A model generated the notes under the pieces. The model was not told the origin of the DNA and did no database searches. It saw only the letters and a program-made list of their open reading frames with translations. Shown here piece after piece: positions 38,756 through 51,936 of a stretch of DNA of 64,000 nucleotides. The DNA lies in contig NW_004624751.1 in the NCBI RefSeq assembly GCF_000247695.1, positions 28,842,912 to 28,906,911 of the forward strand, given 5' to 3'. Every line of letters begins with the position of its first letter. Position 1 is the first letter of the stretch. A program made the translations under genes and the position numbers. The stretch comes from Heterocephalus glaber. Lineage: Eukaryota > Chordata > Mammalia > Rodentia > Bathyergidae.

Positions 38756-39072
38756 TATTGTTAAATTGATTCTTTAGAGCTGACATACATACATTTGATC
38801 ACATCATATTTAGATTTATCAATTTGTCTAAAATGCTATAATATTTTAGGACACGGTTTAAGTAATATTCATTCTTTTCTTTTCTCATGATATTTTAATA
38901 GTTATTGGGCAGACCTAAGAGAGAATAAAAACATTGTATTTAACCTAACAGAAAATGAAAATATAGAAGATTCCAGGAAATTTATTTAGCTATTTACTAA
39001 GACATTTTCTGTTGATTAAATCCATATTTACTGAAGTCAATGCTATGAAACAAAACTAAAAATGTAATTATT

Positions 39073-39112
39073 AGTATATATATACATATACATATATATA
39101 TATATTATATAT
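39073..39112. repeat. (TA)n-rich microsatellite
   Basis: Alternating TA with a few C interruptions. Confidence 0.9.
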
Positions 39113-39959
39113 ATTTGTTTTGTAAGATTTAGTATGAGTTTTAAATTGTAATAAACAACCAGGAAAATTGTATATAGAACCTTAAAATGTTATCTTTTCT
39201 CCCTTGTTTACATTTTGTTCTATAATGATCTTGTATCTTCATTATTTTAATCTTATTCATAGTAAACTGTTTTACATTCATTCGTGAACACTAGAAATTT
39301 CTACATGAATTTCATACTGTTGTTTAAATTTTGCCATTGACTTAGTGTGAACTCATTATTAGTTCTTGTAGAGTAATCTTTCTGTTTTGCTTTATGGCAG
39401 CTTTTGTTTTAAATAAGCACAGATGCTACAGCAGTGAAAGAGTTACTGTTTTTGCTAAGGCAACATAACATAAAAAAGCAACTTACACAGAAAATAGAAA
39501 ATATTTTAAAGACTCATTTAAAGTACCTTTATTTTAAGCATTCATACATTATATTAAATTATCTCCCAGCAGTTTTTTTTCTTTTTTTGTGGTACATAAA
39601 ATTTCCTTTCACACAGGGGGAAATTTGGACTAATTTTTGCTGTTCAAAATTCTCTCAAAAATTACAATGAAAACTTTCATCTATAACTCTATGTGCTGCT
39701 CTTCCCAGTGGATGCATTTAAGGAGCAGGCCTTTGCTATCTCATAAGGCCAAAACATTTCCTTATCTTATTCCTAGTAAAAATAGAATGGTTTTGTGTTC
39801 TGCTATAACTCTTGTTCTAATTGTTGCCAGAAATATTTTGAAATGGTTAAACCTCTCTCATATGTGTATATCCGAAATAGCAACAGGTTATGTGTTCAAA
39901 ACTCTCGTATATAATTATGACCCTTCTAACATTAAGCAGGTGACTGGATTAAATATAAG

Positions 39960-40620
39960 TCAGGCATAAAATGCCCTGCATGTAGCAACATAGTGAATCA
40001 AGCAAATTATCAAACAGCAAAGCTCATTTTGTGCTCTGGGCAATTTCGGCTGCCAGCATTTATACATCAAAACTTCACTCAATGTACGATTGATTTTATT
40101 TTATTTTGTTTATTTTTAATTCCCTACAGCAAGCTATGTTAGTTTTGTAACATGCTGTCTGCATCATTAGGTTCCTAAGAAATTATAGTTGTTTCAGTCA
40201 TGGTTGACCAAAATATTATTCTGTTTTTACAGACCATGGATATTGGTTCTTAGATGGATACCACTGAGCTCAAATTGTATAATGCCAGTGACTCAAATAC
40301 ACACCACACAACCCAGAGAGAAAAAGTATCAGTGTTATGAGAAATGTGAACATCTGAAGAATAATGCTGTAAAATCAGACAGCCAGTGTCCATTTAATAT
40401 ATTTTCCGGTTCAGGGAAAGAGGTTCAGATTAAAAGTTTTAAAGTCCAGTCTTAGGCAGGAATTCATTCCTGTGTAAGATGATACATGTCTTCTTTTCAC
40501 AATTTCTTTTTATGTTGCCTTAAAACATGTCAAAAAAATCCCCAACAGAGGAGCCTGAAAGGAATATCAGTTCTGTGGTTATGTAAATCGAATTGAGTTC
40601 TTTACAGCAGGTTTAAGATT
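39960..40620. promoter_or_regulatory. Candidate conserved noncoding block
   Basis: No repeat is recognisable here. The mixed-composition segment carries an atttatacatcaaaac stretch, a tgattgattt stretch and a gcatcattagg homeodomain-like site, and continues into a complex-sequence stretch near 40190-40460. The 88-codon ORF at 40189-40455 has no recognisable protein, so I treat the block as noncoding. Confidence 0.25.
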
Positions 40621-42171
40621 TTTATAACTCAGAAGTTGTTAACAGCCAGCTGGTTTGTATCTGTTTTTTATGGTTATTCTTGTCATATGCAGCCTCCACA
40701 ATTTTTAATTATATTTTATGGTATGTGTTTTCCTCCTCTTGAGTCCCTTAGCCACTCTTTGCTTCACAAAATATTCTCCACTGGGAAGGGAACAAGCACA
40801 GTGATGGGACTTCATCATTGAAAATACAGTTGTGTAATTACTTACCACTAATAGCTCTATAGTGTGAAATTCTAGTAACTTTCCATTGCAAATGTGTAAC
40901 CTTCTATTAGAGCATCAGAACTGTTTCATCTAGCAGTATCTGCTTGTAAGTTTGTGAGCTGCACCCGGGCCCCCTCCCCCTTCCAGTAAGGTCAAAAAAC
41001 ACGATGCCACTCTTTGTATTCCATTTTGGTTTTAAAAAAAAAAATAATATGCAAAATTCCTCCCACTCTCTCTCTTTGTTTGTCTTTTTCTTTTCGTATT
41101 TGTTATGTAAATTATATTCTGCTTTAGAGTTAAGTTATAAATGCATGCCTTGCTTCCTAATTTGATTTTAGAAAAGAACATAATAATTTGTATCATGGGT
41201 TTATGAATTTCATATTCCAGTTAAAAGGCTTTGCCTATGGCCACAAGGGTAAGAATGAATCTTGAGATTTTTGATACCTGAATTGCAAAATTGGGCTAGT
41301 ATTTCTGTTTTTCTCTTAAGAAAACAAAAAGAATGAGGAAATGTTTTAAATTCTAAGTATTTTTAAAATTAAAATGTACATTTATTAAGAATTACATAGT
41401 ATATGTGTGTATGTTTCATAGAAACATTTTTAAAGATCTCAAATCTCTGAAACCATACACAGTCATTTTTTGTTAGTAGTTCTTTACAAAGTAAAACTGT
41501 ACCAGCAAGATCTGTTCTTCAAATCATAGAGCTTCAAGTTTTTTGAATACAAAGATGTGCATTTAGATTGTTAAAATAATCAATTTGCATTTTTTTTATA
41601 TTTCAGATATGATGAAAATTCTTAAATCAAGTAAGGGAGATTAAAATATATACATTATATGAATATGTACTGAACTTTGATTATTCAAATTCCAAATCAA
41701 TTATGACTTCATAAGAAACACTTGATGCATAATATGCTATGAAAACAATAAATATATTCTACTATGGTATTGCACAAGCTGATTTATGTAATCTAATTTT
41801 ATTATTTTGATAGGGTAAATCAAAATAATCATCAAAAATATATTCAAACATTATGCCTTTAGTGACATATGTCATAGCTATACCTTTTTTTTCAGTGCTG
41901 AGGTGCAAATGCTAGTTGATATACCCTATTTAATACCCCAGATTTAGTGTTTAGAAATATTTACTTGGAATCACTGAGTACTTTTGTTTTAGTGTTAAAG
42001 TATTTAATAAAAAGTAATCATTTTTCTCCTATAGACTGGTTATCAAAGCACATTATTGACTTCCTTCAGAGTTGCTAAATTCATAGATGTGTTCTTGAAA
42101 CTAAAGTAAGCTTGTGATATAGACTTGTATGTTAATTATTTTGAGATTTTTTGTGTACATAACATTTTGTT

Positions 42172-42188
42172 CTGTGCGCGTGTGCACT

Positions 42189-42219
<31 letters not shown>
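42172..42219. repeat. (TG)n microsatellite with CG steps
   Basis: Starts with gtgcgcgtgtgcacttgcg and continues as pure TG, an alternating purine-pyrimidine tract. Confidence 0.95.
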
Positions 42220-43534
42220 AGGTCAAATGAACACTAGAGGAAACTGAAACACAAAAAAGGGAAAGAAAGCATTTTTTGATTGCAAATATGGTAAAGACAC
42301 TATAATAGGAGGCATTTTTATATTGCCTGCCAGTGACTTTTCACCAGAACCTTTAACTGTGTCTGCAATTAGTCTCTTTTTTAAAACCCGAAGAATTTGA
42401 GTATCAGGTTGGCTAGCTAACTATCTCAAAGATCTACAGCTAAGAAATAGAGACACAGTGTTAAATCCATCTTCTGTCTTGAAAACTCATCCTCTAAACC
42501 ATAAGTACATATTTACTTTTCATAGCTGTTTGAAAATAAGAAATTTTTTTATTTTGTTAGGAAAAGCTCATTTATCAACATTAAAGAGTTAAAAGGTAAT
42601 GTATATAAAGAAACTAACATTTATAGTTTATAAATCCAGCCATATTTGAGAAAGAGAAATAAAAAGAAAAGTTTTTTGGAAAGAAAAGAAAAAAGGTTGA
42701 TTACACCAAAATCAACAAAATATGTTTAGGTTTAGGATTAAGACTAGACTTAAAGACTGGTGGTGGCTTAAAAAAAGTGGTTCAGTTAGCTAGTTTCCCC
42801 AATTTAAGGAGTTATCTCCTGACAAGTAGAAGTTTTGATTAAATATATTCTTCAATAGGCTGAAATAGATTTGTAAATCAATGGTAAAATTAAGGAAAAT
42901 AAATCTGTGAAATTTACCTAGTTCTGATACTATTTGAGTTGAAGAAAAGTATATTTACAGAATATTATGTGGAAAAATACAGAATGAACCCAACTTTAGA
43001 AGGAATGACATAAGAATGTTAAGTAACATTCATTATCATTATCAAGTAGTCTACCAGTTAGCCAAAGATAATGTGAAACTGGACTGAATTGAATGAGAAG
43101 AAGAAATAATCAAGAACAATATCTTTCTAAATAAAGACCATATATTGTGAAAGATATTATCCACATCAACCTGCTATGCCTTAATGAAAGATTTACCAAG
43201 GAATGTCTTTATATTTATACATTTATATTTATATAAATTTTATATTTTTATTTTTGAGTACTCAGGATTACATTGGGAGATGACCATATTTATAGGGTAA
43301 ATAACAACAATTATAACATGATGATAGGGCATAGCATCATGGTATGTGTGTCAAATAAGTGGAGCAGTCTGACAGGCCTGAGAAGTTCAGAAGTTTTGAT
43401 CACAGCTGAAGTCAAGGGTTTCTCGAAGAAGATTCAGCAAACACATTTCTTTCATTTGTTTCAAATGAGCAACCTGAAAATTTTCAACTTTTGCGCCTTT
43501 AATCTTTAAATTAAATAAGACATGGTAGAGGTCA

Positions 43535-43537
<3 letters not shown>

Positions 43538-43581
<44 letters not shown>
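43538..43581. repeat. (CA)n microsatellite
   Basis: About 22 uninterrupted CA units. Confidence 0.97.
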
Positions 43582-43586
<5 letters not shown>

Positions 43587-44019
43587 AGAGTAGATGCTGA
43601 CATACGGATCCGGGAAGAAGTAAATGTCATACACAGTGGCAAAGTAAAAGCTATTCTTTAAGTGGAGATAAGCCTCCATTTTTTTTTCTGTCTTCTTCAT
43701 TCTTTCCTCAACATTATTTATCTTTCATTGATCTTTATTTTACTGCCAAATAAATATGTTCATTTTATAGTATGAAAGAATAATTTTTTTGTTTCCCTTA
43801 CCTATTGTATCTTTACAGTATATGTATTTATAATCATTTTGTGCTATAATGGTCAAAGTCATGGCATTTTAGATTTAGAGGCTGAGGCAAATTTAACATT
43901 TGTGAAGTGCAACTGTTACAAAAACCTAAGTTCATAACACATTTCTGTATACTTGCATATTATATATGCACTCCGGAATCCATCTGTTACTTCATTGGCA
44001 CTCTCTTTATAGTATGATA

Positions 44020-44195
44020 GTTACGAATGTAAATTTTGGAAACACATCAGATTTGAATTGTGACTACTGCATTGATTAGTTTTTTAAATTTTAGACTGTT
44101 CTCATCTAGAAGAGTGTTTGCATTTATACGTACTCCCATATATACCAGAGATGTAACACAATCAGTAACACAATGCCTTGTACAGTTTTGAGCCA
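44020..44195 (+). mobile_element. Possible MIR SINE relic
   Basis: Weak forward MIR order: tttggaaacacatcagattt, gaattgtgactactg, then acacaatgccttgtacag. Confidence 0.35.
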
Positions 44196-45219
44196 ATAGT
44201 GTCTATAAAATATATACACTGTTTCTGGAAAGAGGATGTAAGATTTCCTCTCAACTAGCTATGATCACAGTAGATCTTCATGTTTTCTGAATACTCAATA
44301 TAATTTGTCATTCTTGACATTTAAAAAAATAACTTAAGAAAATGACATTCAAAATAAATGGTAGTAAATACTTCAGAAATATATTTACTTTCAAGACAGT
44401 AATCTCTTGGTATGTATTGGTAGACAAATTGAAAGTTTATGTATATAGAGAAACAGTCAACCTTAGGCTTTGTTTTTGCAGCCTTAATGTTTCAATATTT
44501 CAAGTGTATTGGGCAGGAAAAGTGCTATAAGGAAAAGCTTTAAGAAGGGAATGCAATGTCCTGGTGGTGTGATAACTGCAGGTGTCAGGTGTAGCCATTA
44601 CCATAGGTAAAAAGCCTGTGGGGATGGGAGGGCAGAGTCTGCCTTTGCTCTTCATCTGCAAAGTGAAATAGCCTTCTGAGATAAGAGGAAATGACAGATT
44701 AGGGAGCAGCACTGGCATTGAACTCACTGACAATCATGCTTTACTAGGGCTTATGTTGTTTTTGTTGTTCTTTTGTTAGAATTTACTTTTAGTTCCTTGG
44801 TAAATGTAGTGTGTTGACTTTAGAACAGGCTGTTTGTAGAGAGTGGAATGACTTTTTCTTGTAAGTAAATTTTGAAGAGTGTGTTTCTTCTGAGCATGGA
44901 TTTAAGGGCTGGTTTTATCGCACTGGTTTCTCCATAGAACTTCTTTAACAGAGGTGAAAGTTTAAGTCAGATGAACCACAGGAAATTGTCATTTTACAGG
45001 TCATAATTGGGCAAACATCAGCAATTTCTTGCCTTTCAACTAAATGCATAATTTGGTTAAGCTTGTTAATCTGGACTTGTGATATGTGGAAAGATGGGGT
45101 CTCTTATTTCGAGCTGAGTACATATTTGGATACATTTTTGGCCATTTGAACAATCATCTTCAAATATAAACTATATTGACTGAGTTTACTTCCTAAAGTA
45201 CTTAAATTTTCTATTGGGA

Positions 45220-45400
45220 TTATCAGTCTTTTAACATCTGAGTGCTTACTCAATGAAGAACCACAAAAGGAAAAAAAAAGAACTTAAAAAATTGAAAACT
45301 TAGTCATGGCCTCTACCTTCAAGAACTCAGTATAATTGAAAAAAACAGGTATATAAATAAGTACAATATAATTTAGTAATAGGTATAATTGAGATTTCTT
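45220..45400 (-). mobile_element. L2 LINE 3' end, diverged
   Basis: Reverse L2: catctgagtgcttactcaat, then tcatggcctctaccttcaag, aactcagtataattg. Confidence 0.5.
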
Positions 45401-45579
45401 CAAACTTGTAAGGTGAGTCAGAGGACGACATTATCAAGTCTTCCTAAGAAGTGATGATCTATGTTAGTGTTTAAATTATGCATAAGAAAAAGAAGACCTT
45501 CCTGGAAAATAGATTGTCCAGCAAAGGGATCTGGCCCTGAAATGCATAATAGTTATTTGTAGTGTTACATAAAGTGGGT

Positions 45580-45618
45580 TGAGGCAGGTGGCGGAAGCAC
45601 TGAGCTAAATCCTCGGGG
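45580..45618 (-). mobile_element. Truncated ID SINE fragment
   Basis: Only the reverse 5' part remains: ggcaggtggcggaagcactg followed by agctaaatcctcgg. Confidence 0.7.
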
Positions 45619-46795
45619 TTGGAAGAAGGTACTGTTCAGTGATATATCTGGAAAGGTAGACAAGGGTTACTTTATGAAAGTCTTAGCATCTTTGTGAATA
45701 AGGTATTTGAAACTTGTGTTGTAGGTAGTGTCAAAATAGTAAAATCAAAGATGGATTATATCACTTAATTTTGTGTTCTGGAAAGAGAAAAGAGTCCATC
45801 ATCAGGAGGAGTAAATGGAAGAGAAAGGAATTAATGACTTTTCAGTGTGCTGGCACAGATGGGATCTGTCTTAACATTTAGCTTTCTTTTCTAGCCATCC
45901 AGGTAAAGAGAGATAGCCTGACTCTTCTATGTATGTTGCCTAGTGTCCTGCTGGTTCTGAGGGGACAGGTTGATGATGTCTTATCCAACCTTTACAGTCT
46001 TGTGTATTTATTAGTTGCCTAAGAACTATGAAACAAAAACAGTAATACATACTAGCAATGATGAATGGTAGGTAAGTAGTTCCTCCTAATTTCAAGAGAA
46101 AACTCATTAAGTGTTCATTCATTTTCTAGATTATCTAGTATACTAAAAGTAACTCACAGAGTAGAATGAAATGAATAAGACATAGTGCTTGTCTTGTGAA
46201 AATACATGATCGTTATCTTTCCCAACACATAAATATATATATAGTATATAGGTGTACATATAAAATATCTGTATATATTTATCTATAATATAATATCTGT
46301 AATACAAGTACAGTTTGTACTTTCATAAAATTATATTTCAAATATTTTCATGATATGTTCAGAATCATGGGATGAAGATTTATTTCAAACCTAAGGAAAT
46401 TTAAGTACAAACGATTCCAAAAAATGCCAAGACCTTAATCAGACATTATTTACACAGAGAATGCTTCTTTTGAAGAGTCTCCTTCACCTCTACTTTTGAT
46501 TCTTTCTTTTTCTTCTTTCATTAATCATCCCATTTCTTTTTGCATCTTCAACTTCCATTCTCAGTATCTTCTGTCTTCCATTATACATTCAAGCCTTTAT
46601 TATTGGAACAAATGTTTGCCTTGGCAAAACTATCTTGTTCTCTCTCACACACTTATGGGAAGAGTGAGGTACCTGTGCTGTACCTGAACACTGTGTATCC
46701 ATATTTTGTGTCATCTTTCTGGTGACACTATTCTCTGATCCTACCTGCTCCTTGCTATGTCTCACACTCACACTTTGTATTAGGCCCAGGGAATT

Positions 46796-46797
<2 letters not shown>

Positions 46798-46830
<33 letters not shown>
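46798..46830. repeat. (TG)n microsatellite
   Basis: About 16 uninterrupted TG units. Confidence 0.97.
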
Positions 46831-46831
<1 letters not shown>

Positions 46832-47319
46832 AGGAAGAGGGTCTGCAATAGCTTCCTTTCTGTGTGCTGTGAAAATCTACTCTTAGGCAGTTGTATCTCA
46901 CCTCAAATGCGGCACACCTAAAATGAAATCTTCCAGCTTGCTTTTCCCTCTGTTCTTGGTTTTTTTCTACATTGAAATTAGTTTATCACATAAACTCCAT
47001 TCCAGACATCAACAAATATTTTTAAATCGTCTTTTTCATGGCTACAGTCTTCAGAGATTAAACTTTTTTACTTAGGTAATCTGACATCTATCCTTCCCTT
47101 CCATTCCTGCCTCTTCTGCCTCCCTTGCCCAGGCACTCTTAACTTATGTTTAAACAAGTACACTGTCTTTCTACAATGTCTCTCTTTACCTCAGTTTCTT
47201 ACAATTTATCCTGATGTTGTAAAAAATCAGGAGAGTTCAGTTTGGTAATATTTATTAATCCAATTAGAATATATATTAATTATTCACCCACTCTGTTCCA
47301 GCTATATACGTGTATTTTT

Positions 47320-47343
47320 ACACACACACACACACACACACAC
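47320..47343. repeat. (AC)n microsatellite
   Basis: About 12 AC units just before an MLT1-like LTR. Confidence 0.95.
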
Positions 47344-47371
47344 CATGAGCTACATATTTACATGCACCCAT

Positions 47372-47862
47372 TCATTTCCTATAGCTTCTGTGACAAATTA
47401 TCATAAACCTAGTGCCTTAAGACAACACAATTTATGATCTTAAATTCTGAAGGTCGGAAGTCTGAAACAGATCTTAAAATCAAGGCGTTGACAGAGCTGT
47501 GTTCCTCCTGGAGGCTCTCAGGGAGAATTTTTCCCTTGCCTTTTCTGTCTTCTGGAGGCCACCCACGTTTCCTGGCTCCTTGGCCCCTTCATTCATCATC
47601 CAAGCACATCACTCCAAACTCTGCTCCTGTCATCGCTTCTCTCTTTTCTGACTTCAGTCCTCTTGCTGACCTCTTCTAAGACTTTTGTGATTAATTTGGG
47701 CCCACTGGGATGATCCAGGATAATCTTCCCTTTTTAAGATCACTGACTCCATCACATCTGCAAAGTCTCTCTTGCAAGATACACAGGATAACATATTCAC
47801 AGCTCCTGTCAATTATGACATCATTTCTTTTGGAGGGGGCAAATTATTCTGTCTCATATAAA
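47372..47862 (+). mobile_element. MLT1-like LTR
   Basis: Begins with gcttctgtgacaaattatcat, then cctagtgccttaagacaac, ctgaaggtcggaagtctga, gcaagcacatcactcca-like and catctgcaaagtctct blocks in MLT1 order. The 81-codon ORF at 47434-47679 lies wholly inside and is not a gene. Confidence 0.65.
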
Positions 47863-47867
47863 AAGCT

Positions 47868-48005
47868 AATTTTCACTACAACTTTAAAAGTAGGCACTAT
47901 GAAGTCCATGTTATGAATGGTGAAATCAAGGCTTTGGAGAAGCAAATAAGTCAAGCTAAGGTTATGTTTTCAGAATCCAAACTGGGGTATACTGCATTGC
48001 TTTTT
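47868..48005 (-). mobile_element. MIR SINE relic
   Basis: Reverse MIR: gttatgaatggtgaaatcaa, ggctttggagaagcaaataa, then caagctaaggttatg. Confidence 0.5.
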
Positions 48006-48654
48006 CTGTGTAACTCCTGCTAAAGAGAATTGTGCTAAGCACTGCACAGGTGTTAGGATATATATTTCAAACAATAACATCATGGAAGTACCTATTTAAT
48101 GAGTCACGCTGTATAAAATGCACAGGGCCATATGCATTATATTGCTCTAAGGGTCCCACACAGGTTAGGAAAGATGCCTTAGGGATGGATTGGTGGGGTT
48201 AAGAGTCAGCACTGTTCAATCCAGGACACTTCCCTCATGTAATACCATGGATGTTTCTTAGAGTATGATACTATGTTGCAATGAATTTAAGCATAATTTT
48301 TAAATTACCCTAATCTTTCTTTTCAGGTTAATGCCCACTAGTCTCCCCCATCCTATATGTCTTGAGCCTTAAGCACTGCATTCCAATACATGTTCAACAT
48401 GTTCCCATTTGTTTATTTTTAAGGGGAAATATTCTTTTCCCTTAGTTTCATCAACCAAATCTCTACTTGCATTTCAGAGTTTTCTCCAGTACTAATCAAA
48501 AATTTTCATATATCCTTTAGTCCAAATTAATTTTCAGGATCCAGAGCTATAATAATTGCACTGTACACTTCTAATACAACTAACCTCTTCTTACTGGTAA
48601 TTCTGTGTTATAGATAATTTTGTATATCTCTATATCTCCATTTAAAATTAAATT

Positions 48655-48760
48655 TATTCTTTCTTTCCTCCCTTCTTTCCATTGTTCTTTTTGTGTTAGA
48701 ACCATTTTTCCCTTCTCTCTCTTTTTTCTCTCCTTCATTTTTTTCTTTTCTTTCCTATCA
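48655..48760. repeat. Degenerate pyrimidine-rich tract
   Basis: About 100 bp of C/T-rich sequence with many interruptions. Confidence 0.7.
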
Positions 48761-48769
48761 TACCTATCT

Positions 48770-48850
48770 TCAACACATATGAAGCATCTACTCTGTATAA
48801 GTGCCTGGTGTGGGAGCTGAACATGTGTATGGACAGGCATGATAAAATTT
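48770..48850 (-). mobile_element. L2 LINE 3' end fragment
   Basis: Reverse L2: tatgaagcatctactctgta, then agtgcctggtgtgggagctg. Confidence 0.5.
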
Positions 48851-49927
48851 TTTCTCTCTTTGAGTTCATAATTTTCAGGGAAGGATATGTTATAACTATC
48901 TTTTAAAAGCTTTTAGTCTCTGGAACATAATATGTAATAAATTTTTCATTTTAATTGAATGTTTTGAGCATTGAAATTCAAGGGGAAGCTGCCTCAGTCA
49001 TAGCCTACTCATGGACTTTTGAAAGCCCTACAACAATAGTTCTGTGATAAAATCAGTAAATATTTGATTGAGTGACTACTTTTTCCTTTCCTTTTGAATA
49101 TAATTAATGCATATTTTTATTCCAGTGATTACAAACTATAGTATGCTTCTAGGAATAAATATTAAGCAGATTGTATTACGATCAGTTCAAATGACCTTTG
49201 CAAATTTTAGCTAATAGTAAAAAAGTAATAAGATATTTAAATAATTGTCAGTGAATTTTATCTCATTTGTAATGGATTACTTTTCATAAGGATTTGTTAG
49301 AATCTTTTCTGTTTGTATGTGTCCAATAAGTGAGCTGTAAGACTTGAATTAAACTAAAACAATTTGTCATATGAATTACTAACATTAATTCTTACAGATT
49401 TATTATGATGAAGATGTACTGTCAATTTTAGTTATTACATTAATAAACATATGTGTTGAAAGAGCGTATATATTTGTCAAGTTTTATCAGAATGCCTTGA
49501 TAATAATTAGAATTCAGGAAGAGAGAGTTTAGAGTCTCTTAGAGTTCTAAGAGTTCTAGAGTTCCTTGTTACCCTTTTAAAAAGTTGATTTGGTTTCCTG
49601 TTATCACAGAGAGAGAAAGGTAGGAGTATTCCTTCTATACAAATGTATTTAAATAGACCTATTTAGCATGTGCTCCAAAAATCTAAATTTCTTGTTATCT
49701 ATTAGGCTAATATATTTATTGCTTATTTGATTCCTATTTAAAAGTTGAAAGTGTAATATTTCCACCTGTCTTCAGTAATTGATATCAGGGGATATTTGAT
49801 TGAAGCTTGATATTGAGAACAATGTAAAGGGCTGGGAAAAATTACACTTTCTTGAGAATGGAAATAATTCTCTTTAAATAATACAGACTTAGCTAGTAAT
49901 TGCTGCTATGATATACCAATTATTGCT

Positions 49928-49984
49928 TATATGTTGGATTACAGTGCTTGCTTCTGCAGTACATGTACTATATGTTGGATTACA
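49928..49984. repeat. 16-bp target-site duplications around the U6 fragment
   Basis: Both copies read tatatgttggattaca without mismatch and abut the U6-derived 25 nt on each side. This is the signature of retrotransposition, probably with L1 machinery. Confidence 0.85.
49944..49968 (+). pseudogene. U6 snRNA 5' fragment (tailless retropseudogene)
   Basis: These 25 nt match the first 25 nt of U6 snRNA at about 21-22 positions, starting exactly at the U6 5' end (gtgcttgcttctgcag). The fragment is flanked by perfect 16-bp direct repeats, tatatgttggattaca, at 49928-49943 and 49969-49984. A 5'-complete, 3'-truncated small-RNA copy without an A tail but with target-site duplications fits the class of tailless retropseudogenes. 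It is far too short to be a working U6 gene. Confidence 0.8.
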
Positions 49985-50717
49985 TGACAGATAGGGATTG
50001 TTTGTGGGTCAAAACTAGCTATTGACTATGAAACCATTACAATGATGAGTGAAATATTGCTGGTGTGAACTTGGTAGGCATCGATTTCTTTGTTCTCTTA
50101 GAAAATTTTGGCAACAATTACGATATTATTAGCCATTTAGATGTTTTAGAAATTATCAGCTACAATGTATGACTATGTGAATAAAGAATAAGAATGAAAA
50201 AAGAGTAAATTCATTTAGAACTTGTGTATCATGAAGTGGCTTTTTATGAGAGTAAAAGTGCTTGGTCTGTCAGTACATAAAAAAGATTACAGTTTATATC
50301 TGGCTTCTACATATACATGAATCTAGGATTAAAGAAGATGACTGTAAAGACAATCTTACCTCATATCTGAATCTACTAGTTTAGTGACTATATGTATTTT
50401 TGACAAATGTAAATATGCTTAAATATTATTTAGTAATGATTACACTATTGCTTTATATATTAATTATGTGTATTAACATAGCTTAATATAATGTTTTTAA
50501 AGTAAACAAGTGGGTCAATAACAAACAGCAAGGAGACAATCAAAAACGTGAAGAGACAACCTATTGAATGGGAGAAAATGTTTAGCAATAATTCACCTGA
50601 AAAAGGATTAATATCCAAAATATATAATGACTATATATTCTATATATTGACTATATATTTTAAATGTAAACTATCCTTTAGAATTTTTGTTAGAGTAATT
50701 TTCCCCAACAATATTCT

Positions 50718-50773
50718 GTCTTTCTCTCTCTCTGTCTCTCTTTCTCTCTTTCTGTCTGTCTGTCTCTCTCTCT
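50718..50773. repeat. (CT)n/(CTGT)n microsatellite
   Basis: Pyrimidine-rich CT repeats with gtctgtctgtct units. Confidence 0.93.
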
Positions 50774-51314
50774 ACTATAATACATGGATAGTGATTAATT
50801 AAAAATGATGGATAGTGGTTAATTTAAAAAACAATTATTATACTAAAAAACACATTACCATTAGTTCCCCTTAAGATACTCCCCCTTGATTCTCACACAC
50901 TTACTCCATCATTCTTGCCATGATTCTTTCTGAAGCAGTTCCGGAAGTTCTCTTTTGTGAGTGTCTTTAGTTGAGCTACCTAGGTTGTCTCGTCTTGAAT
51001 TCATTCAAAACATTTGCTTTTCATGATCTTTTTTCCTTTAGGGAAGGACCAGAAGCTGTATGAGGTCAGAGCTGCTGAAAAAAGTAGCTAAGGACACACT
51101 GCAGTGTTTTTAGGAGTCTGCCTTTCAGTTTGATGGCACTGGGCAGCAGTATTCACTACATATTTTTTTATTACACTTTGTAAAGACACTTTCAGAAATG
51201 CTTCAGAAGGTGGCAAGAAGGATGGATTAAGTGTGTTGGAAGAAATGGGGAGTATTTTGAGGGGGATTAATGACAATGTGTTATATTATGATAATTTAAA
51301 AAATTTGTAGGTAC

Positions 51315-51450
51315 CACAACTATTACAAATCCTATGTCATTTAATGCTCTCATCAATTCTGTAAGACCCAGACATTGTGATCTTTGTTTTTAAAGCTTGG
51401 AAGAGTTAACTGAGGAAGGCAGAAATTGGATCTTACAAACAGAGGGCATA
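51315..51450 (-). mobile_element. MIR SINE relic
   Basis: Reverse MIR: catttaatgctctcatcaat, tctgtaagacccagacattg, then ggaagagttaactgaggaag. Confidence 0.5.
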
Positions 51451-51734
51451 TACCTGATGACTGAGAGGAATTTGGGACTTTGAACTTAAACTTCACAGGC
51501 TTTATTCTTTGTCCTATAGTATATATCTGCTATTGCTCACAAAACAAGCCTTTAAAATAGATGTTTCTTAAACATTTTCTTTGGTAGTATTAAAAAAAGG
51601 AATGAAGAGGTTGTCAAGCAACACTGATAGGACAATCAACGTATATACTATTAAAGCTACTATTACTCCCTCTACTTCTCATAGTGGAGCCCACTCCTGC
51701 TCATACTTCATGATTTCTTAGTCTCTATTGTTGT

Positions 51735-51936
51735 TGTTTAAGTTTATCTATATTTGTAAGCTCTCTGAGAGGCTGAGTCAGGAGGACAGCAAGTTCGAGC
51801 CTACCTTGGAGAAAATAGTGACTTAGCAAGAATCCATCTCAAAACAAAAAAACAGAAAAAAAAATTAAAAATGACTGGGATGTTGCTCCTTATAAAGACC
51901 TTGAGTTCAGTTCCCAGTATTGCAAGGAAAAAAATA
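51735..51936 (+). mobile_element. B1-ID composite SINE
   Basis: Forward B1 (gagaggctgagtcaggagga, cagcaagttcgagcctacct), an A-rich linker, then an ID-like half (gactgggatgttgctcc, gttcagttcccagtattgc). Confidence 0.8.

Noticed and set aside
47434..47679. 81-codon ORF with fairly balanced composition
   Set aside because: Wholly within an MLT1-like LTR.
49500..49570. Short gagttctaagagttctag-type tandem
   Set aside because: Only a few imperfect units; simple slippage explains it.
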